A DNA stretch of 64,000 bases from JACDAN01 sp963721345 (GTDB lineage Bacteria; Actinomycetota; Thermoleophilia; Gaiellales; Gaiellaceae), in assembly GCA_963721345.1 (NCBI GenBank), contig CAVRIT010000001.1, positions 434,001 through 498,000 of the forward strand, given 5' to 3'. The notes under the pieces are model-generated. The model saw only the letters and a program-made list of their open reading frames with translations. It searched no databases and was not told the origin of the DNA. The position numbers were made by a program, and so were the translations under genes. Below, in pieces: positions 25,652-34,096 of this stretch. Positions within the stretch are counted from its first letter, which is position 1, and each line of letters begins with the position of its first letter.

Positions 25652-26596
25652 TTAGCTGGACAGCGGCGTGATGAAGCGGCGGTAGGCGGCGCGGGCCCGA
25701 GGCTTCCTGCCGATGTCGTACGCGCCTCCCGACGGCCCGTTGTAGAAGCTTGCGAACCGCACGCGCTTGTGGCGGCGCAGGAAGTTGCCGAACTCCCGGA
25801 TGTAGACCGGGTCGTCCACGCTCAGCCCCCACTCCGGGAACATGTACGGCTTCGTGGGGAACGCCTTGTAGAGCTCCTCGGTGCGGTGAAACGCGTACCC
25901 GCCGCCGGTTTGGTAGTAGTTGTTGCCGTAGGCGTCCATGTACCGGAGTCCCGGGAAGTAGTCGCGATAGTGGTTCCCCGAGACGTTCGGGACGCCGACC
26001 GCGAGCGGGTTCCAGACCACCGTCATGTTCGGGTAGCGGTTCACTGGAAGATCGGTCCGCACGCCGGGCATCCCCAGCGCCCGCAGGCGCGCGGTCATCG
26101 CCCGCGCGGTTCCGCCGTGCATCAGGACGTAGATGCGCTGGAACGCCTTGCGGTACCACCTGGTCGAATAGGCGCCGCCGCGCCTCGAGCCGCCGGGCGT
26201 GAAAGCGCAGTACGGGTTCTTGGAGTTGTTCATCTCCGCGAGGGGCCGGATGATCACGGGCTTCCCGGCCTCGGCGATCGCGTTCGCGAGGCCGATCAGA
26301 TGAGCGTCTCCCTTTCCGAGGGCGATCGCGCTCGGCGTGATGTTCCGGCCGCGGCCCTCCGTGTGGAGCGCGATGTGCGGCCGCTCGCGAAGCGCGCCGA
26401 GGAAGAAGCTGTACGGCGAGCCCCAGCTTCCTCCCTGATCCCACCCGAGAAACACGAGCCCGGACCGTGTCTGCTGCCCGGTCAGTTGATCGAAGCGCGC
26501 CGTGTTCCCATAGGAGCCCATGGGGATCGCCTGCGCCACGGCGGCGAACAGGAGACCCGCGGCGGCGATCGCCAGGAACGCGGCACGACCCCTCAT
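25652..26596 (-). CDS. Secreted GH26-like glycoside hydrolase
   Basis: 314 residues from ATG 26596 with signal peptide (MRGRAAFLAIAAAGLLFAAV). The barrel contains KPVIIRPLAEMNNSKNPYC (E next to MN, the GH26 acid/base context RxxHEMN), NRYPNMTVVWNP, and KPYMFPEWGLS, where the Glu suits the nucleophile. GH26 enzymes cleave mannans or related glycans. The usual His before the first catalytic Glu is replaced by Ala (PLAEMN). Overlaps no neighbour; the serine hydrolase follows on the same strand. Confidence 0.75.
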   Translation of the reverse strand: MRGRAAFLAIAAAGLLFAAVAQAIPMGSYGNTARFDQLTGQQTRSGLVFLGWDQGGSWGSPYSFFLGALRERPHIALHTEGRGRNITPSAIALGKGDAHLIGLANAIAEAGKPVIIRPLAEMNNSKNPYCAFTPGGSRRGGAYSTRWYRKAFQRIYVLMHGGTARAMTARLRALGMPGVRTDLPVNRYPNMTVVWNPLAVGVPNVSGNHYRDYFPGLRYMDAYGNNYYQTGGGYAFHRTEELYKAFPTKPYMFPEWGLSVDDPVYIREFGNFLRRHKRVRFASFYNGPSGGAYDIGRKPRARAAYRRFITPLSS

Positions 26597-26613
26597 GCCG
26601 CCACCATATCGCG

Positions 26614-27174
26614 GTGGACCGAGAGCAACCAAAGGCCGTCGTGCTCGTCGAGGGCCTCAGCGACCAGGCGGCCGTCGAGGCGCTCGCCGAGCAGCGAGGG
26701 ATCGATCTTGCCGCGGAGCGGATCTCGGTCGTGCCGATCGGCGGCGCGCAGGCAATCGGCCGCTATCTGGACCGCTTTCGGAACGTGAAGCTCGCCGGAC
26801 TCTGCGACGAAGCCGAAGCGCCGGACTTCGGCCGGGGGCTCGAACGAGCCGGGCTCGGGTCGAACCTCACACGGGCCGACATGGAGCGCCTCGGCTTCTA
26901 CGTCTGCGAAGCCGACCTCGAGGAGGAGCTGATTCGAGCCGTCGGCCCAAAGAGGGTGCTGCGCGTCGCCGAGGAGCAGGGCGACCTGTCCCGGTTCCGC
27001 ACGCTTCAGAAGCAGCCGTCGTGGCGAGGCCGTCCGATCGAGGAGCAGCTCCACCGCTTCATGGGCAGCGGCGGCAGGAGGAAGATCCGTTACGCGCGCC
27101 TGCTCGTGGAGGCGCTCGAGCCCGCGGCGATCCCGCGACCCCTCGACGGCGTCCTGACGCACGCCGCCGGCTGA
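26614..27174 (+). CDS. TOPRIM-domain protein (OLD-nuclease type)
   Basis: 186 residues from GTG 26614. AVVLVEGLSDQAAVEALAEQ RG is the N-terminal Glu motif of the TOPRIM fold and GLCDEAEA occupies the DxD position, as in stand-alone TOPRIM proteins related to OLD-family nucleases and nucleotidyl transferases. The rest is helical (EADLEEELIRAVGPKRVLRV). No ATPase partner gene lies beside it. A nucleic-acid cleavage or repair role is only inferred. Starts 17 bases from the divergent GH26-like gene. Confidence 0.75.
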   Translation: MDREQPKAVVLVEGLSDQAAVEALAEQRGIDLAAERISVVPIGGAQAIGRYLDRFRNVKLAGLCDEAEAPDFGRGLERAGLGSNLTRADMERLGFYVCEADLEEELIRAVGPKRVLRVAEEQGDLSRFRTLQKQPSWRGRPIEEQLHRFMGSGGRRKIRYARLLVEALEPAAIPRPLDGVLTHAAG

Positions 27175-27175
27175 G

Positions 27176-30016
27176 CTACGGGACGTTGACGACGGTCTCG
27201 CCGTTCGCGGCGGTGTCGAGCCCGGGCCCGCCGTCGATGTAGTCCGTGTCCGCGCCGCCGTCGAGCGTGTCGTTGCCGTTGCCGCCACGAATGATGTCGT
27301 TGCCCGCCTCGCCGTTGACGACGTCATTTCCCTGGCTGCCGTCGAGGACGTCGTCTCCGGAGCCGCCGTTCACGGTCAGTAGGACACTCGTCGCCGCCAG
27401 CCCGGAGGCGCCGACGAGGTCCGCGCCGGCCGACGTGTTGACGGTCAACGTGTCGTTGGCCGGTTCCGCCCGGGTGATCGAGAGCGTGGTGGACGTGTTC
27501 TCGAGCGTGACCGACCCCGCTCCTCCGGTCAACGAAAAGGCGTCCGCCGTCGTCCTGCCGTTGATGGTGACGGCATCGGCGGCCGCGTCGCCGACTCCGC
27601 TGACGCCGAGGTCGACCGTGACGCTCTGCACATCGGTCGCCGTCAGATCGTTCTGCGTGACGGAATCCGAGCCGCCAAGCGCGTTGACGGTCAAGATCTC
27701 CACGTCGTCGGCGTCCATGACGATGTTGCCGACGTTTCGCGTGAAGAGGAGCCGCCCTCCGTTTGCCGACGCGGTGAAGATCTCGGCGCCGGCGGAGCCG
27801 TTGAAGCGCAGCGTGTCCGTCCCGTCCTGACCCTCGATCACGTCGCTGCCGTCGCCGGGATCCCAGACGAAGACGTCGTTCCCGGTTCCCTGAAAGGCGG
27901 TGTCGCTGCCGGCGTTGGGGTCGGTCGTGTCGTCGCCGGCCCCGCCGATCACCACGTCGGCGCCGTTCCCGCCGTTGAGCGCATCGTTTCCGTCGCCGCC
28001 TTCCAGGGTGAGGCGCATCAACGACGCGAGAGACCCACCCGACAGGGTGTCGTCGCCGCCGAGGCCGTTCAGCACCAGATAGTCGTTCGCCGCTTCCGGT
28101 GCGGTGATGTCGACCTGCGCGGCTGAGCCGGTGACCTGGACGGTGCCGCTGACCGCCGCCGCCTGGATGACGTTTGCGGACGCGCTCCCGCTCACGGTCA
28201 CCACATCGGCGGCGGCGTCGCCCGCGCCCGAAACGCCAAGGTCGATGTTCACTGCCGTGACGTCAGCTCCGGCCAGGTCGCCGACGGCGATCGTGTCCGT
28301 CCCGCCGAGGGCGGCCACGATCAGCGACTCGAGGTCGTTCGCGTCGATGGCAATGTTCCCGAGGTTGCGAGTGAAGAGCAGCCGGCCGCCGTTGGCCGAG
28401 GCGTTCATGATCTCAGCACCTGCGGAACCGTTGAAACGCAGCGTGTCGATGTCTGCGCCTCCCTCGACCACGTCGCTGCCGTCACCCGGATCCCAGACGA
28501 ACAGATCCGCGCCCGCGCCGAGTTGGGCCGTGTCCGCGCCGGCATTGCCGTCTGCCGTGTCGTTCTCCGTTCCGCCGTTGAGGACGTCGTTGCCGTTGCC
28601 GCCGTTCAGCGTGTCGGCGCCCGCCCCGCCGTCGAGTGTCAGCTGGACCAGACCGGCGAGCGCACCACCGGAGAGGACGTCGTCGCCGGCAAGGCCGTTC
28701 AGGACCAGGCTCTCGGCCCCGCCGATCTCGAAGCCGCCCGTAACCCCGACACGGCCGGAAGTCGCCGAGGGCGTTCCGGTGATCGTGTCCGGCCCGCTCG
28801 TCCCGTTGACGACGACGACGTCCGAACCCTCGTTTCCTTCGATGGAGTCGGCGCCGTCGCCCGTGTTCCACGTAATCGTGTCGTCGCCGCTACCGCCGAC
28901 CAGTGAGTCGTTGCCGTTGCCACCGCTCACGGCGTCGTTCCCGGCACCTCCGTCTATGGCGAGCGCCAGGCGGCCGGCGATCGCGCCGGCGGAGAGCGTG
29001 TCGTCCCCGCCGTGGCCCTGAACCAGGAGGCCCTCGATTCCCGCCAGGTCGGGCCCGCCGCCGATGCCGACATGTCCGGCGGCGGCAGGCGTGGCTGTGA
29101 TCGCGTCCGGCCCGTTGGTTCCGTTCACGGTCACCGCGTCAGCTCCCGCGTCGCCCTCGATCTGATCGGCGCCGTCACCGACGTCCCAGATCGCCAAGTC
29201 GTTGTCCGCGCCGAGGAGCACAGCGTCGGCGCCCTGGTTCCCGTCGATGGTGTCGTTCTCACCGCCGCCGTTCAGCGTGTCGTTGCCGTTCCCGCCGGTC
29301 AGGGTGTCGCTGCCGGCGCCTCCATCGAGCGTCAAACGCGTCAACCCTGCGATGGCGCCACCCGAGAGGAGGTCGTCTCCCTCCAAGCCGTAGACGGAGA
29401 GATTCTCGACGCCGGCGACGCTCGGGCCGCGGGTGACGACGACCCGCGTTCCGGCTCCCGCCGAGACGTCGATGACGTCGGAGCCGCTGCCACCGTTGAC
29501 GGTGACGGTGTCTTCCCCGGTGTCGCCCTGGACCGTGTCAGCACCTTCCGCCGCATTCCAGCTCAGCCTGTCGTTCCCGGCCCCCAAGAAGACGCGATCG
29601 TTCCCCCGGTTGCCGTCGACCGTGTCGTTCCCGGCGCCACCGTAGAGGAGCTCCACGAACGACCCGCCGAGCAGCGTGTCCGCGCCGGCGCCCCCGTTGA
29701 ACGTGGTCCGCTCCGTGTTCGTGAATCGGCCGCGACGCTCGTCGATGCGGAGGCGGTCATTGCCACCGCCGGAAATGACGACGATCCGGGCGAACCTGCC
29801 GCGGGCGAACGCAAAGTCCGCCGAGCCGTCCTCCTTCACATCGATCGCCAGCCGGCCGCGCGCGGCTAGGCGCAGCACGATCCTGTCCGCCGCGTTGGTT
29901 CCGGTAACCGTCAGGACGCCGCGTTTGACGGATGCCTTGACCGCCGCCTGAGCGTCGGCGCCCAGGCCGAGTGCCGCGCTTAGGACCGTCGCGAATAGGA
30001 AAAGGCGGACCCCCAT
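27176..30016 (-). CDS. Large secreted RTX-like calcium-binding repeat protein
   Basis: 946 residues from ATG 30016; signal peptide MGVRLFLFATVLSAALGLGA DA. After a beta region (to about 75) come four long modules with GGxGxDxL nonapeptide blocks (GGAGADTLLGG, GGNGNDTLNGG, GGTENDTADGN, GGNGADVVIGG) alternating with GGALAGLVQLTLDGG-type strands and VWDPGDGSDVVEG ends. Modules three and four add a 120-residue insert with near-identical starts (GVSGAGDAAADVV / GVSGVGDAAADAV), evidence of internal duplication. A last nonapeptide group ends at NGETVVNVP. Likely Ca2+-dependent surface or matrix protein; partner of the smaller one at 5922. Confidence 0.85.
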   Translation of the reverse strand: MGVRLFLFATVLSAALGLGADAQAAVKASVKRGVLTVTGTNAADRIVLRLAARGRLAIDVKEDGSADFAFARGRFARIVVISGGGNDRLRIDERRGRFTNTERTTFNGGAGADTLLGGSFVELLYGGAGNDTVDGNRGNDRVFLGAGNDRLSWNAAEGADTVQGDTGEDTVTVNGGSGSDVIDVSAGAGTRVVVTRGPSVAGVENLSVYGLEGDDLLSGGAIAGLTRLTLDGGAGSDTLTGGNGNDTLNGGGENDTIDGNQGADAVLLGADNDLAIWDVGDGADQIEGDAGADAVTVNGTNGPDAITATPAAAGHVGIGGGPDLAGIEGLLVQGHGGDDTLSAGAIAGRLALAIDGGAGNDAVSGGNGNDSLVGGSGDDTITWNTGDGADSIEGNEGSDVVVVNGTSGPDTITGTPSATSGRVGVTGGFEIGGAESLVLNGLAGDDVLSGGALAGLVQLTLDGGAGADTLNGGNGNDVLNGGTENDTADGNAGADTAQLGAGADLFVWDPGDGSDVVEGGADIDTLRFNGSAGAEIMNASANGGRLLFTRNLGNIAIDANDLESLIVAALGGTDTIAVGDLAGADVTAVNIDLGVSGAGDAAADVVTVSGSASANVIQAAAVSGTVQVTGSAAQVDITAPEAANDYLVLNGLGGDDTLSGGSLASLMRLTLEGGDGNDALNGGNGADVVIGGAGDDTTDPNAGSDTAFQGTGNDVFVWDPGDGSDVIEGQDGTDTLRFNGSAGAEIFTASANGGRLLFTRNVGNIVMDADDVEILTVNALGGSDSVTQNDLTATDVQSVTVDLGVSGVGDAAADAVTINGRTTADAFSLTGGAGSVTLENTSTTLSITRAEPANDTLTVNTSAGADLVGASGLAATSVLLTVNGGSGDDVLDGSQGNDVVNGEAGNDIIRGGNGNDTLDGGADTDYIDGGPGLDTAANGETVVNVP

Positions 30017-30081
30017 CTTCTCGACGGATGATTGTCGTTCCGGCACCGGATGTCCACCGCCGCCGCCACTACGCTGCGGCC

Positions 30082-30426
30082 GTGGAGAACCTCGCCACGA
30101 TGAAGTGCGAGGCGTGCCGGCGCGGCGCGCCGACGGTGACCGACGAGGAGATCGCGGAGCTCTATCCGCAGGTGCCGGAATGGAAGCTCGTGGAAATCGA
30201 CGGCATCAAGCGGCTGCGTCGCGAGTTCGAGTTCGACGACTTCGCGCAGGCCCTGGCCTTCACAAACCGAGTCGGCGAGGCGGCAGAGTCAGAGGGCCAT
30301 CACCCGGCGATCGTCACCGAGTGGGCCCGGGTGACGGTCAGCTGGTGGACGCACAAGATCCGGGGCCTCCACCGCAACGACTTCATCATGGCCGCGAAGA
30401 CCGACCGGCTCCTTAAGCCTTCATAG
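30082..30426 (+). CDS. Pterin-4a-carbinolamine dehydratase
   Basis: 114 residues from GTG 30082 (ATG 30100 is alternative). The family motif is present: EWKLVEIDGIKRLRREFEFD then EGHHPAIVTEWARVTVSWWT with the paired His and the later WTHKIRGLHRNDFIMAAK. These enzymes dehydrate 4a-hydroxytetrahydropterin; in bacteria without aromatic hydroxylases they act in molybdopterin or folate-related pterin repair. An N-terminal MKCEACRRGAPTV with two cysteines resembles the actinobacterial subgroup. No hydroxylase gene is nearby. Confidence 0.92.
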   Translation: MENLATMKCEACRRGAPTVTDEEIAELYPQVPEWKLVEIDGIKRLRREFEFDDFAQALAFTNRVGEAAESEGHHPAIVTEWARVTVSWWTHKIRGLHRNDFIMAAKTDRLLKPS

Positions 30427-30446
30427 TTCGAAGGTAGCCTCGCGAG

Positions 30447-31328
30447 ATGCGACTGACCCGCGAAGCCCGGGCGCTACCTCCGCGTCGAACCCTGACCGTG
30501 GCCGTTTGCGCACTGCTGGCGGGAATCCTGCTGGCTCCGCCACTCACGAGCGCCGCCAGCTCCCCGTACGGTCACCTCCAGATCACGTATCGGAACAAGT
30601 CGACGTACGTCTGGCAGGTCAACGAGGCATTCGCAATCTGGAACCGCGCAGGAACCCCGTTCCGCTTCGCGCCGGCGCGGCCCGGCAGGCGAGCAGACAT
30701 CACCATCACCCAGAAGCCGTACATCGGCTCGCCGAAGAGCGCGGTCGCCGGGTTCGGCGGTATCGGCTTCGTGCTGCTGAGCAAGGCGCGCCTGAAGTCG
30801 CCGAAGGGGTTCCACAACGGACAGGTGAAGATCGTCGCGCACGAGATCGGCCACGCGATGGGACTCGGGCATCTACCGAACCGTTGCGGGCTCATGTGGT
30901 CGTACCTCGACTATCCCAAGAGCCGTCCTTGCAGCATCGTCGAGAAGCAGTGGGACGGTCAGCAGCACTGTGGTCCGCGCGCGCCTGACATCCAGGCCCT
31001 GGCCCGTATGTGGCGCTTCAAGCCCCGCGCAGTCGCATGGCAGGGCTACTGCACGACGCCCACGACCAAGGCTGCGAAGGGCCCGCACGTCGCGGGCACG
31101 CTCACCGCGGAGCCGCTGCAGTACCTCGATGAGGGCCCGGGCGTGCAGCTCACGCTGACCAACAACGGCAACACCCTCCACGAGATCGGCTCATACGGAA
31201 TCGTCGTGGTCGACAGGGCCGGCCGGGTGCTGTCAAAACCGTGGAGCTTCTTCCCGGACTGGTATTACGCGATCGGCTCTCCGCCCCGCACCGGGACGAT
31301 CTGTAGGCGTCGTGCTGCCGCCGTGTAA
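30447..31328 (+). CDS. Secreted matrixin-type zinc metalloprotease
   Basis: 293 residues with signal peptide (RTLTVAVCALLAGILLAPPL). HEIGHAMGLGHLPNRCGLM is the metzincin zinc motif HExxHxxGxxH followed by the Met-turn (CGLMW). ADITIT and GGIGFVLLSK fit the matrixin N-terminal strands. The C-terminal 90 residues form an extra beta domain (GVQLTLTNNGNTLHEIG). An extracellular protease of unknown target. The 164 bases between this gene and the GNAT gene show no convincing frame. Confidence 0.85.
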   Translation: MRLTREARALPPRRTLTVAVCALLAGILLAPPLTSAASSPYGHLQITYRNKSTYVWQVNEAFAIWNRAGTPFRFAPARPGRRADITITQKPYIGSPKSAVAGFGGIGFVLLSKARLKSPKGFHNGQVKIVAHEIGHAMGLGHLPNRCGLMWSYLDYPKSRPCSIVEKQWDGQQHCGPRAPDIQALARMWRFKPRAVAWQGYCTTPTTKAAKGPHVAGTLTAEPLQYLDEGPGVQLTLTNNGNTLHEIGSYGIVVVDRAGRVLSKPWSFFPDWYYAIGSPPRTGTICRRRAAAV

Positions 31329-31492
31329 CGGAGAGCCGCCGCTCACCATGCGCGTACGACTTGCGTCGCAGCACCACGACTCATTCCTCGGCCCGGTGTT
31401 GCAGATCCGCCTGGATACGTCCGACGGCGATCCTCAGGCTCCCGCAAACGAATGCAGCAGCTCGTAGCCGAGAGAGCTCGCGGCTAAGGCCG

Positions 31493-32107
31493 ATGGCCAA
31501 GCGCGCAGCCCAGATATCCGGAGGGGCGAACCCGGTCGAAGGGCCTTCCTACAAGACCCGCCCGCTCGACGCGTCCACGTGGGGCGCCTTTGCTGAGCTG
31601 GTCGAGCGCAACAACGGGGTCTACGGAGGGTGCTGGTGCATCGCCCATCACTCCGAGTACCAACGCGGCGTCAGCGATCCCCGCACTCTGAAGGAGGAGC
31701 TGGTCAGCGCGGGCCACGCGCATGCCGCGCTGGTCTTCGACGAGGACGGCCTCGCGCAGGGCTGGTGCCAGTACGGCAGTCCAGAGGAACTCGGGCTCAA
31801 GCATCACCGTGAGTACGCAAAGAACCCGCCGCCTCGTGCGCGCTGGCGGATCACCTGCATCTTCGTCGACAAGGGCCATCGCGGTCGCGGAGTCGCGCGG
31901 GCCGGGCTGGAGGGCGCGCTCGCCCAGATCGCCGCCGGCGGCGGGGGACTCGTCGAGGCGATCTCCGAGGTAACCGCCGGACGGGAGGCTCAAAGCCGGT
32001 TCCTGTTCAGCGCGACCGCCGAGCTGTTCGAGCAGTACGGGTTCACGAGGGTAAGGCAGGTCGGCAAGCACGCGTGGATCGTGAGCCGCGACGTCGACCC
32101 CGCGTAG
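31493..32107 (+). CDS. GNAT-family N-acetyltransferase
   Basis: 204 residues from ATG 31493. The acetyl-CoA loop reads CIFVDKGHRGRGVARAGLEG ALAQI, with the preceding beta bulge (ARWRITCIF) and a late FEQYGFTRV. The N-terminal CWCIAHH and GYGG-like GGCW segment mark a subgroup of GNATs with a short Cys-rich front. Substrate unknown. Ends 23 bases before the 3' end of the tmRNA gene on the other strand. Confidence 0.85.
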   Translation: MAKRAAQISGGANPVEGPSYKTRPLDASTWGAFAELVERNNGVYGGCWCIAHHSEYQRGVSDPRTLKEELVSAGHAHAALVFDEDGLAQGWCQYGSPEELGLKHHREYAKNPPPRARWRITCIFVDKGHRGRGVARAGLEGALAQIAAGGGGLVEAISEVTAGREAQSRFLFSATAELFEQYGFTRVRQVGKHAWIVSRDVDPA

Positions 32108-32130
32108 CGGAGCCGGAATTCGAGGGGGAA

Positions 32131-32495
32131 TGGAGGCGGCGGGAATCGAACCCGCGTCCGCGGACGCACCGGTCAGAGCGTCTACAAGCTTAGGCTGCCA
32201 TTGAGTTTCGCCCGCCGGCCGGTAGGCAGCCGACCAACCGCCGGGCTAGTCATCCTTTGGCGTCGCGCTTCGGGCGATGACATTCCCTAGGCGCCGAGCC
32301 CGTTAGTTGACGCCGCTTGACCGAGCCACGGGCCGAGCTCGGAGCGACGCGCTTCGCTACGGGTTAGGCAGCGAGAGCGAGTGCGCGATTGTTATCCGCA
32401 CTTGCTGTTGTTCCCGGTTGTTTTACGAGGCCGACCGGGGACCTCGGCTTGCAGCTCTGCCGGAGAACCGACCACGTCGAAACCTGATCGCCCCC
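32131..32495 (-). ncRNA. ssrA: tmRNA (one-piece), tag ADNNRALALAA
   Basis: The 5' end GGGGGCGATCAGGTTTCGAC and 3' end GCGGGTTCGATTCCCGCCGCCT then CCA form the tRNA-like domain; acceptor GGGGGCG pairs with CGCCTCC (one G-U). The tag frame at 32399-32364 is GCG GAT AAC AAT CGC GCA CTC GCT CTC GCT GCC TAA, i.e. ADNNRALALAA, preceded by the resume region. It rescues stalled ribosomes with SmpB, encoded 28 bases upstream on the same strand. The C-terminal LAA targets tagged proteins for proteolysis. Confidence 0.96.
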
Positions 32496-32522
32496 GTATG
32501 TGTGGACAAATTGTAGCCCGAC

Positions 32523-32978
32523 CTATCGCGAACGGCTCTTCATCGCCCGTTCGATCTGCCGGTCCGAGTCGCGCTTGGAGATCTCCCGCCGGCGGTCCCG
32601 GACATCCTTGCCCTTGGCCAGCGCGAGCTCGACCTTCGCCCGGCCGCCCTTGAAATAGAGCTTCGTCGGGACGAGCGTGAAGCCGCGCTCCAGCACCTTG
32701 CCCTTCAGACTGTCGATCTCACGGCGATGCAGGAGGAGCTTCCGGTCGCGGTCCGGATCGTGGTTCTCGATCCCGGCCTGGTCGTAAGGCGCGATATGCG
32801 CGCCGACGAGCCACAGCTCCCCGTCGCGGATGTCCGCGAAGGCGCGCTGGAGCTGCGCCTGCCCCGCGCGCAGCGACTTCACCTCGGAACCGGAGAGGAC
32901 GAGGCCCGCCTCCACCCGCTCGAGCAGGTGGTACTCGTGCCTCGCCCTCCGGTTTTCTACGACGAGTCGGTCGGCTAC
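32523..32978 (-). CDS. smpB: SsrA-binding protein SmpB
   Basis: SmpB binds tmRNA and carries it to stalled ribosomes. The core is unmistakable: GLVLSGSEVKSLRAGQAQLQ, NHDPDRDRKLLLHRREIDSL, TLVPTKLYFKGGRAKVELAL AKGKDVRDRR, then a basic tail. The nearest standard start (GTG 32915) would remove the conserved ENRRARHEYHLLERVEAG. In frame this stretch extends up to V-A-D-R-L-V-V-E-N, whose first codon is GTA (32976-32978) where family members begin with Met. So the start is probably a non-standard or mis-read GTG. I give limits from that codon (151 residues). The stop of the small gene upstream overlaps it. Confidence 0.88.
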   Translation of the reverse strand, partial: VADRLVVENRRARHEYHLLERVEAGLVLSGSEVKSLRAGQAQLQRAFADIRDGELWLVGAHIAPYDQAGIENHDPDRDRKLLLHRREIDSLKGKVLERGFTLVPTKLYFKGGRAKVELALAKGKDVRDRRREISKRDSDRQIERAMKSRSR

Positions 32979-33118
32979 CGGGCTCGTCTGTCTTCCTGGT
33001 CGTCGAGGCGCTTCTTCCCGCCGACGACGTCGTCCGTGCTCTCCTGGGAGACGTCCAAATCCTGGATGTCGTCCTGGGTCTGCGGCTGGTCGTCGCGCTG
33101 CGGTTCCTGCTCAGACAC
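32975..33118 (-). CDS. Small acidic peptide with double-glycine motif
   Basis: 47 residues from GTG 33118, with AAAGGAG at ideal ribosome-binding distance. The peptide is very acidic and Gln-rich, then reads DIQDLDVSQESTDDVVGGKK followed by a charged tail RLDDQEDRRAR. The DLDV...DDVxGG pattern recalls leader segments of peptides cut after Gly-Gly and also small actinobacterial proteins of unknown role. No modification or peptidase/transporter gene is adjacent. It lies directly upstream of smpB, whose coding sequence overlaps its stop codon, so the three (peptide, smpB, ssrA) form one cluster. Function unknown. Confidence 0.6.
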   Translation of the reverse strand: MSEQEPQRDDQPQTQDDIQDLDVSQESTDDVVGGKKRLDDQEDRRAR

Positions 33119-33166
33119 GTGCGCTCCTTTTCGAGTGACAGGGATCGCGGATTGTACGTTCGCCGG

Positions 33167-34096
33167 ATGGATCTGCTGATGCCGGCGGAATGGGAGCTGC
33201 ACGAGCGCTGCTTCATGGGCTGGCCGGGCCGCGACCAGGTGCCGGTGCGACTGATCGCCGAGGCACGGGTCGCGCACGCCGAGCTCGCGCGGACGATCAG
33301 CCGCTACGAGCCCGTGCTCATGCTCGCGCACCCCGGGTACGGCCGGCAGGCTGCGGCGGCCTGCGGGCCGGAGGTCGAGGTGCTCGAAGTTCCGCTCGGC
33401 ACTGCCTGGGTGCGTGACGCGAACCCGATCTTCGCCGTCCGAGACGAGAAGGAGCTCGTGGCCGTCGACTTCCAGTTCAACTCGTGGGGCCGCTCGCTTC
33501 CTCCCTACCGCGGTTCGATCGGCGAGCGCGTCTGCCGCCGGCTCGGAATCGAGCGGCAGCCGGTCCCGCTCGTCCTCGAAGGCGGCTCGATCACGGTCGA
33601 CGGCGCCGGGACGCTCGTAGCGGTCGAGTCGTCGATCCTCACCGGGAACCGGAACCCCGGCCGCACGCGTGAGGATTTCGAGCGAGCGTTCCGCAGCTAT
33701 CTCGGCGTGGAGCGCGTCATCTGGCTCCTGGCCGGCCTACCCGACGATGAAACCGGAGGCCACGCCGACAACATCGTGGCGTTTGTCGCGCCGGGCCGGG
33801 TTCTCTGCCAGACGACCCCTACCGAGAGCCGACGAGTGCTCGAGCAGGCTGGTCTCGAGGTGATCGCCTTCGACCTGCCTACGACGCCTGTCCGCTACCT
33901 CAACTTCTACGTCGGAAACGGCTGCGTCGTCGTACCGGTCGCCGGAACGCGCACCGACCGCGAGGCGCTCGCTCGAATCGCCGAGGCGTTCCCCGGCCGC
34001 GAAGTTGTCGGGGTCGACGCCCTGCCGCTCGCCGAGGGCGGCGGCGGAATCCACTGCGTCACGCAGCAGCAGCCACGCGTTCCAGCCACGCCCTGA
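33167..34096 (+). CDS. aguA: Agmatine deiminase
   Basis: 309 residues from ATG 33167 (MDLLMPAEWELHERCFMGWP). It converts agmatine to N-carbamoylputrescine. Motifs: WVRDANPIFAV (substrate Asp), LEGGSITVDGAG, the catalytic His in DDETGGHADNIVAF, YLNFYVGNGCVVVP, and the nucleophile Cys in GGGGIHCVTQQQP. The family is about 340-370 residues in many species; the shorter length here comes mainly from a compact N-terminus. A peptidylarginine-deiminase-like activity cannot be excluded. Divergent from the peptide-smpB-ssrA cluster. Confidence 0.9.
   Translation: MDLLMPAEWELHERCFMGWPGRDQVPVRLIAEARVAHAELARTISRYEPVLMLAHPGYGRQAAAACGPEVEVLEVPLGTAWVRDANPIFAVRDEKELVAVDFQFNSWGRSLPPYRGSIGERVCRRLGIERQPVPLVLEGGSITVDGAGTLVAVESSILTGNRNPGRTREDFERAFRSYLGVERVIWLLAGLPDDETGGHADNIVAFVAPGRVLCQTTPTESRRVLEQAGLEVIAFDLPTTPVRYLNFYVGNGCVVVPVAGTRTDREALARIAEAFPGREVVGVDALPLAEGGGGIHCVTQQQPRVPATP

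Noticed and set aside
27176..30016. CRISPR-like or satellite DNA repeats
   Set aside because: The repeats keep a protein frame and nonapeptide spacing; they are RTX-type coding repeats.
31329..31492. Extra small gene between the matrixin and GNAT genes
   Set aside because: A short open frame exists (LASQHHDSFLGPVLQIR) but without start signal or recognisable features.
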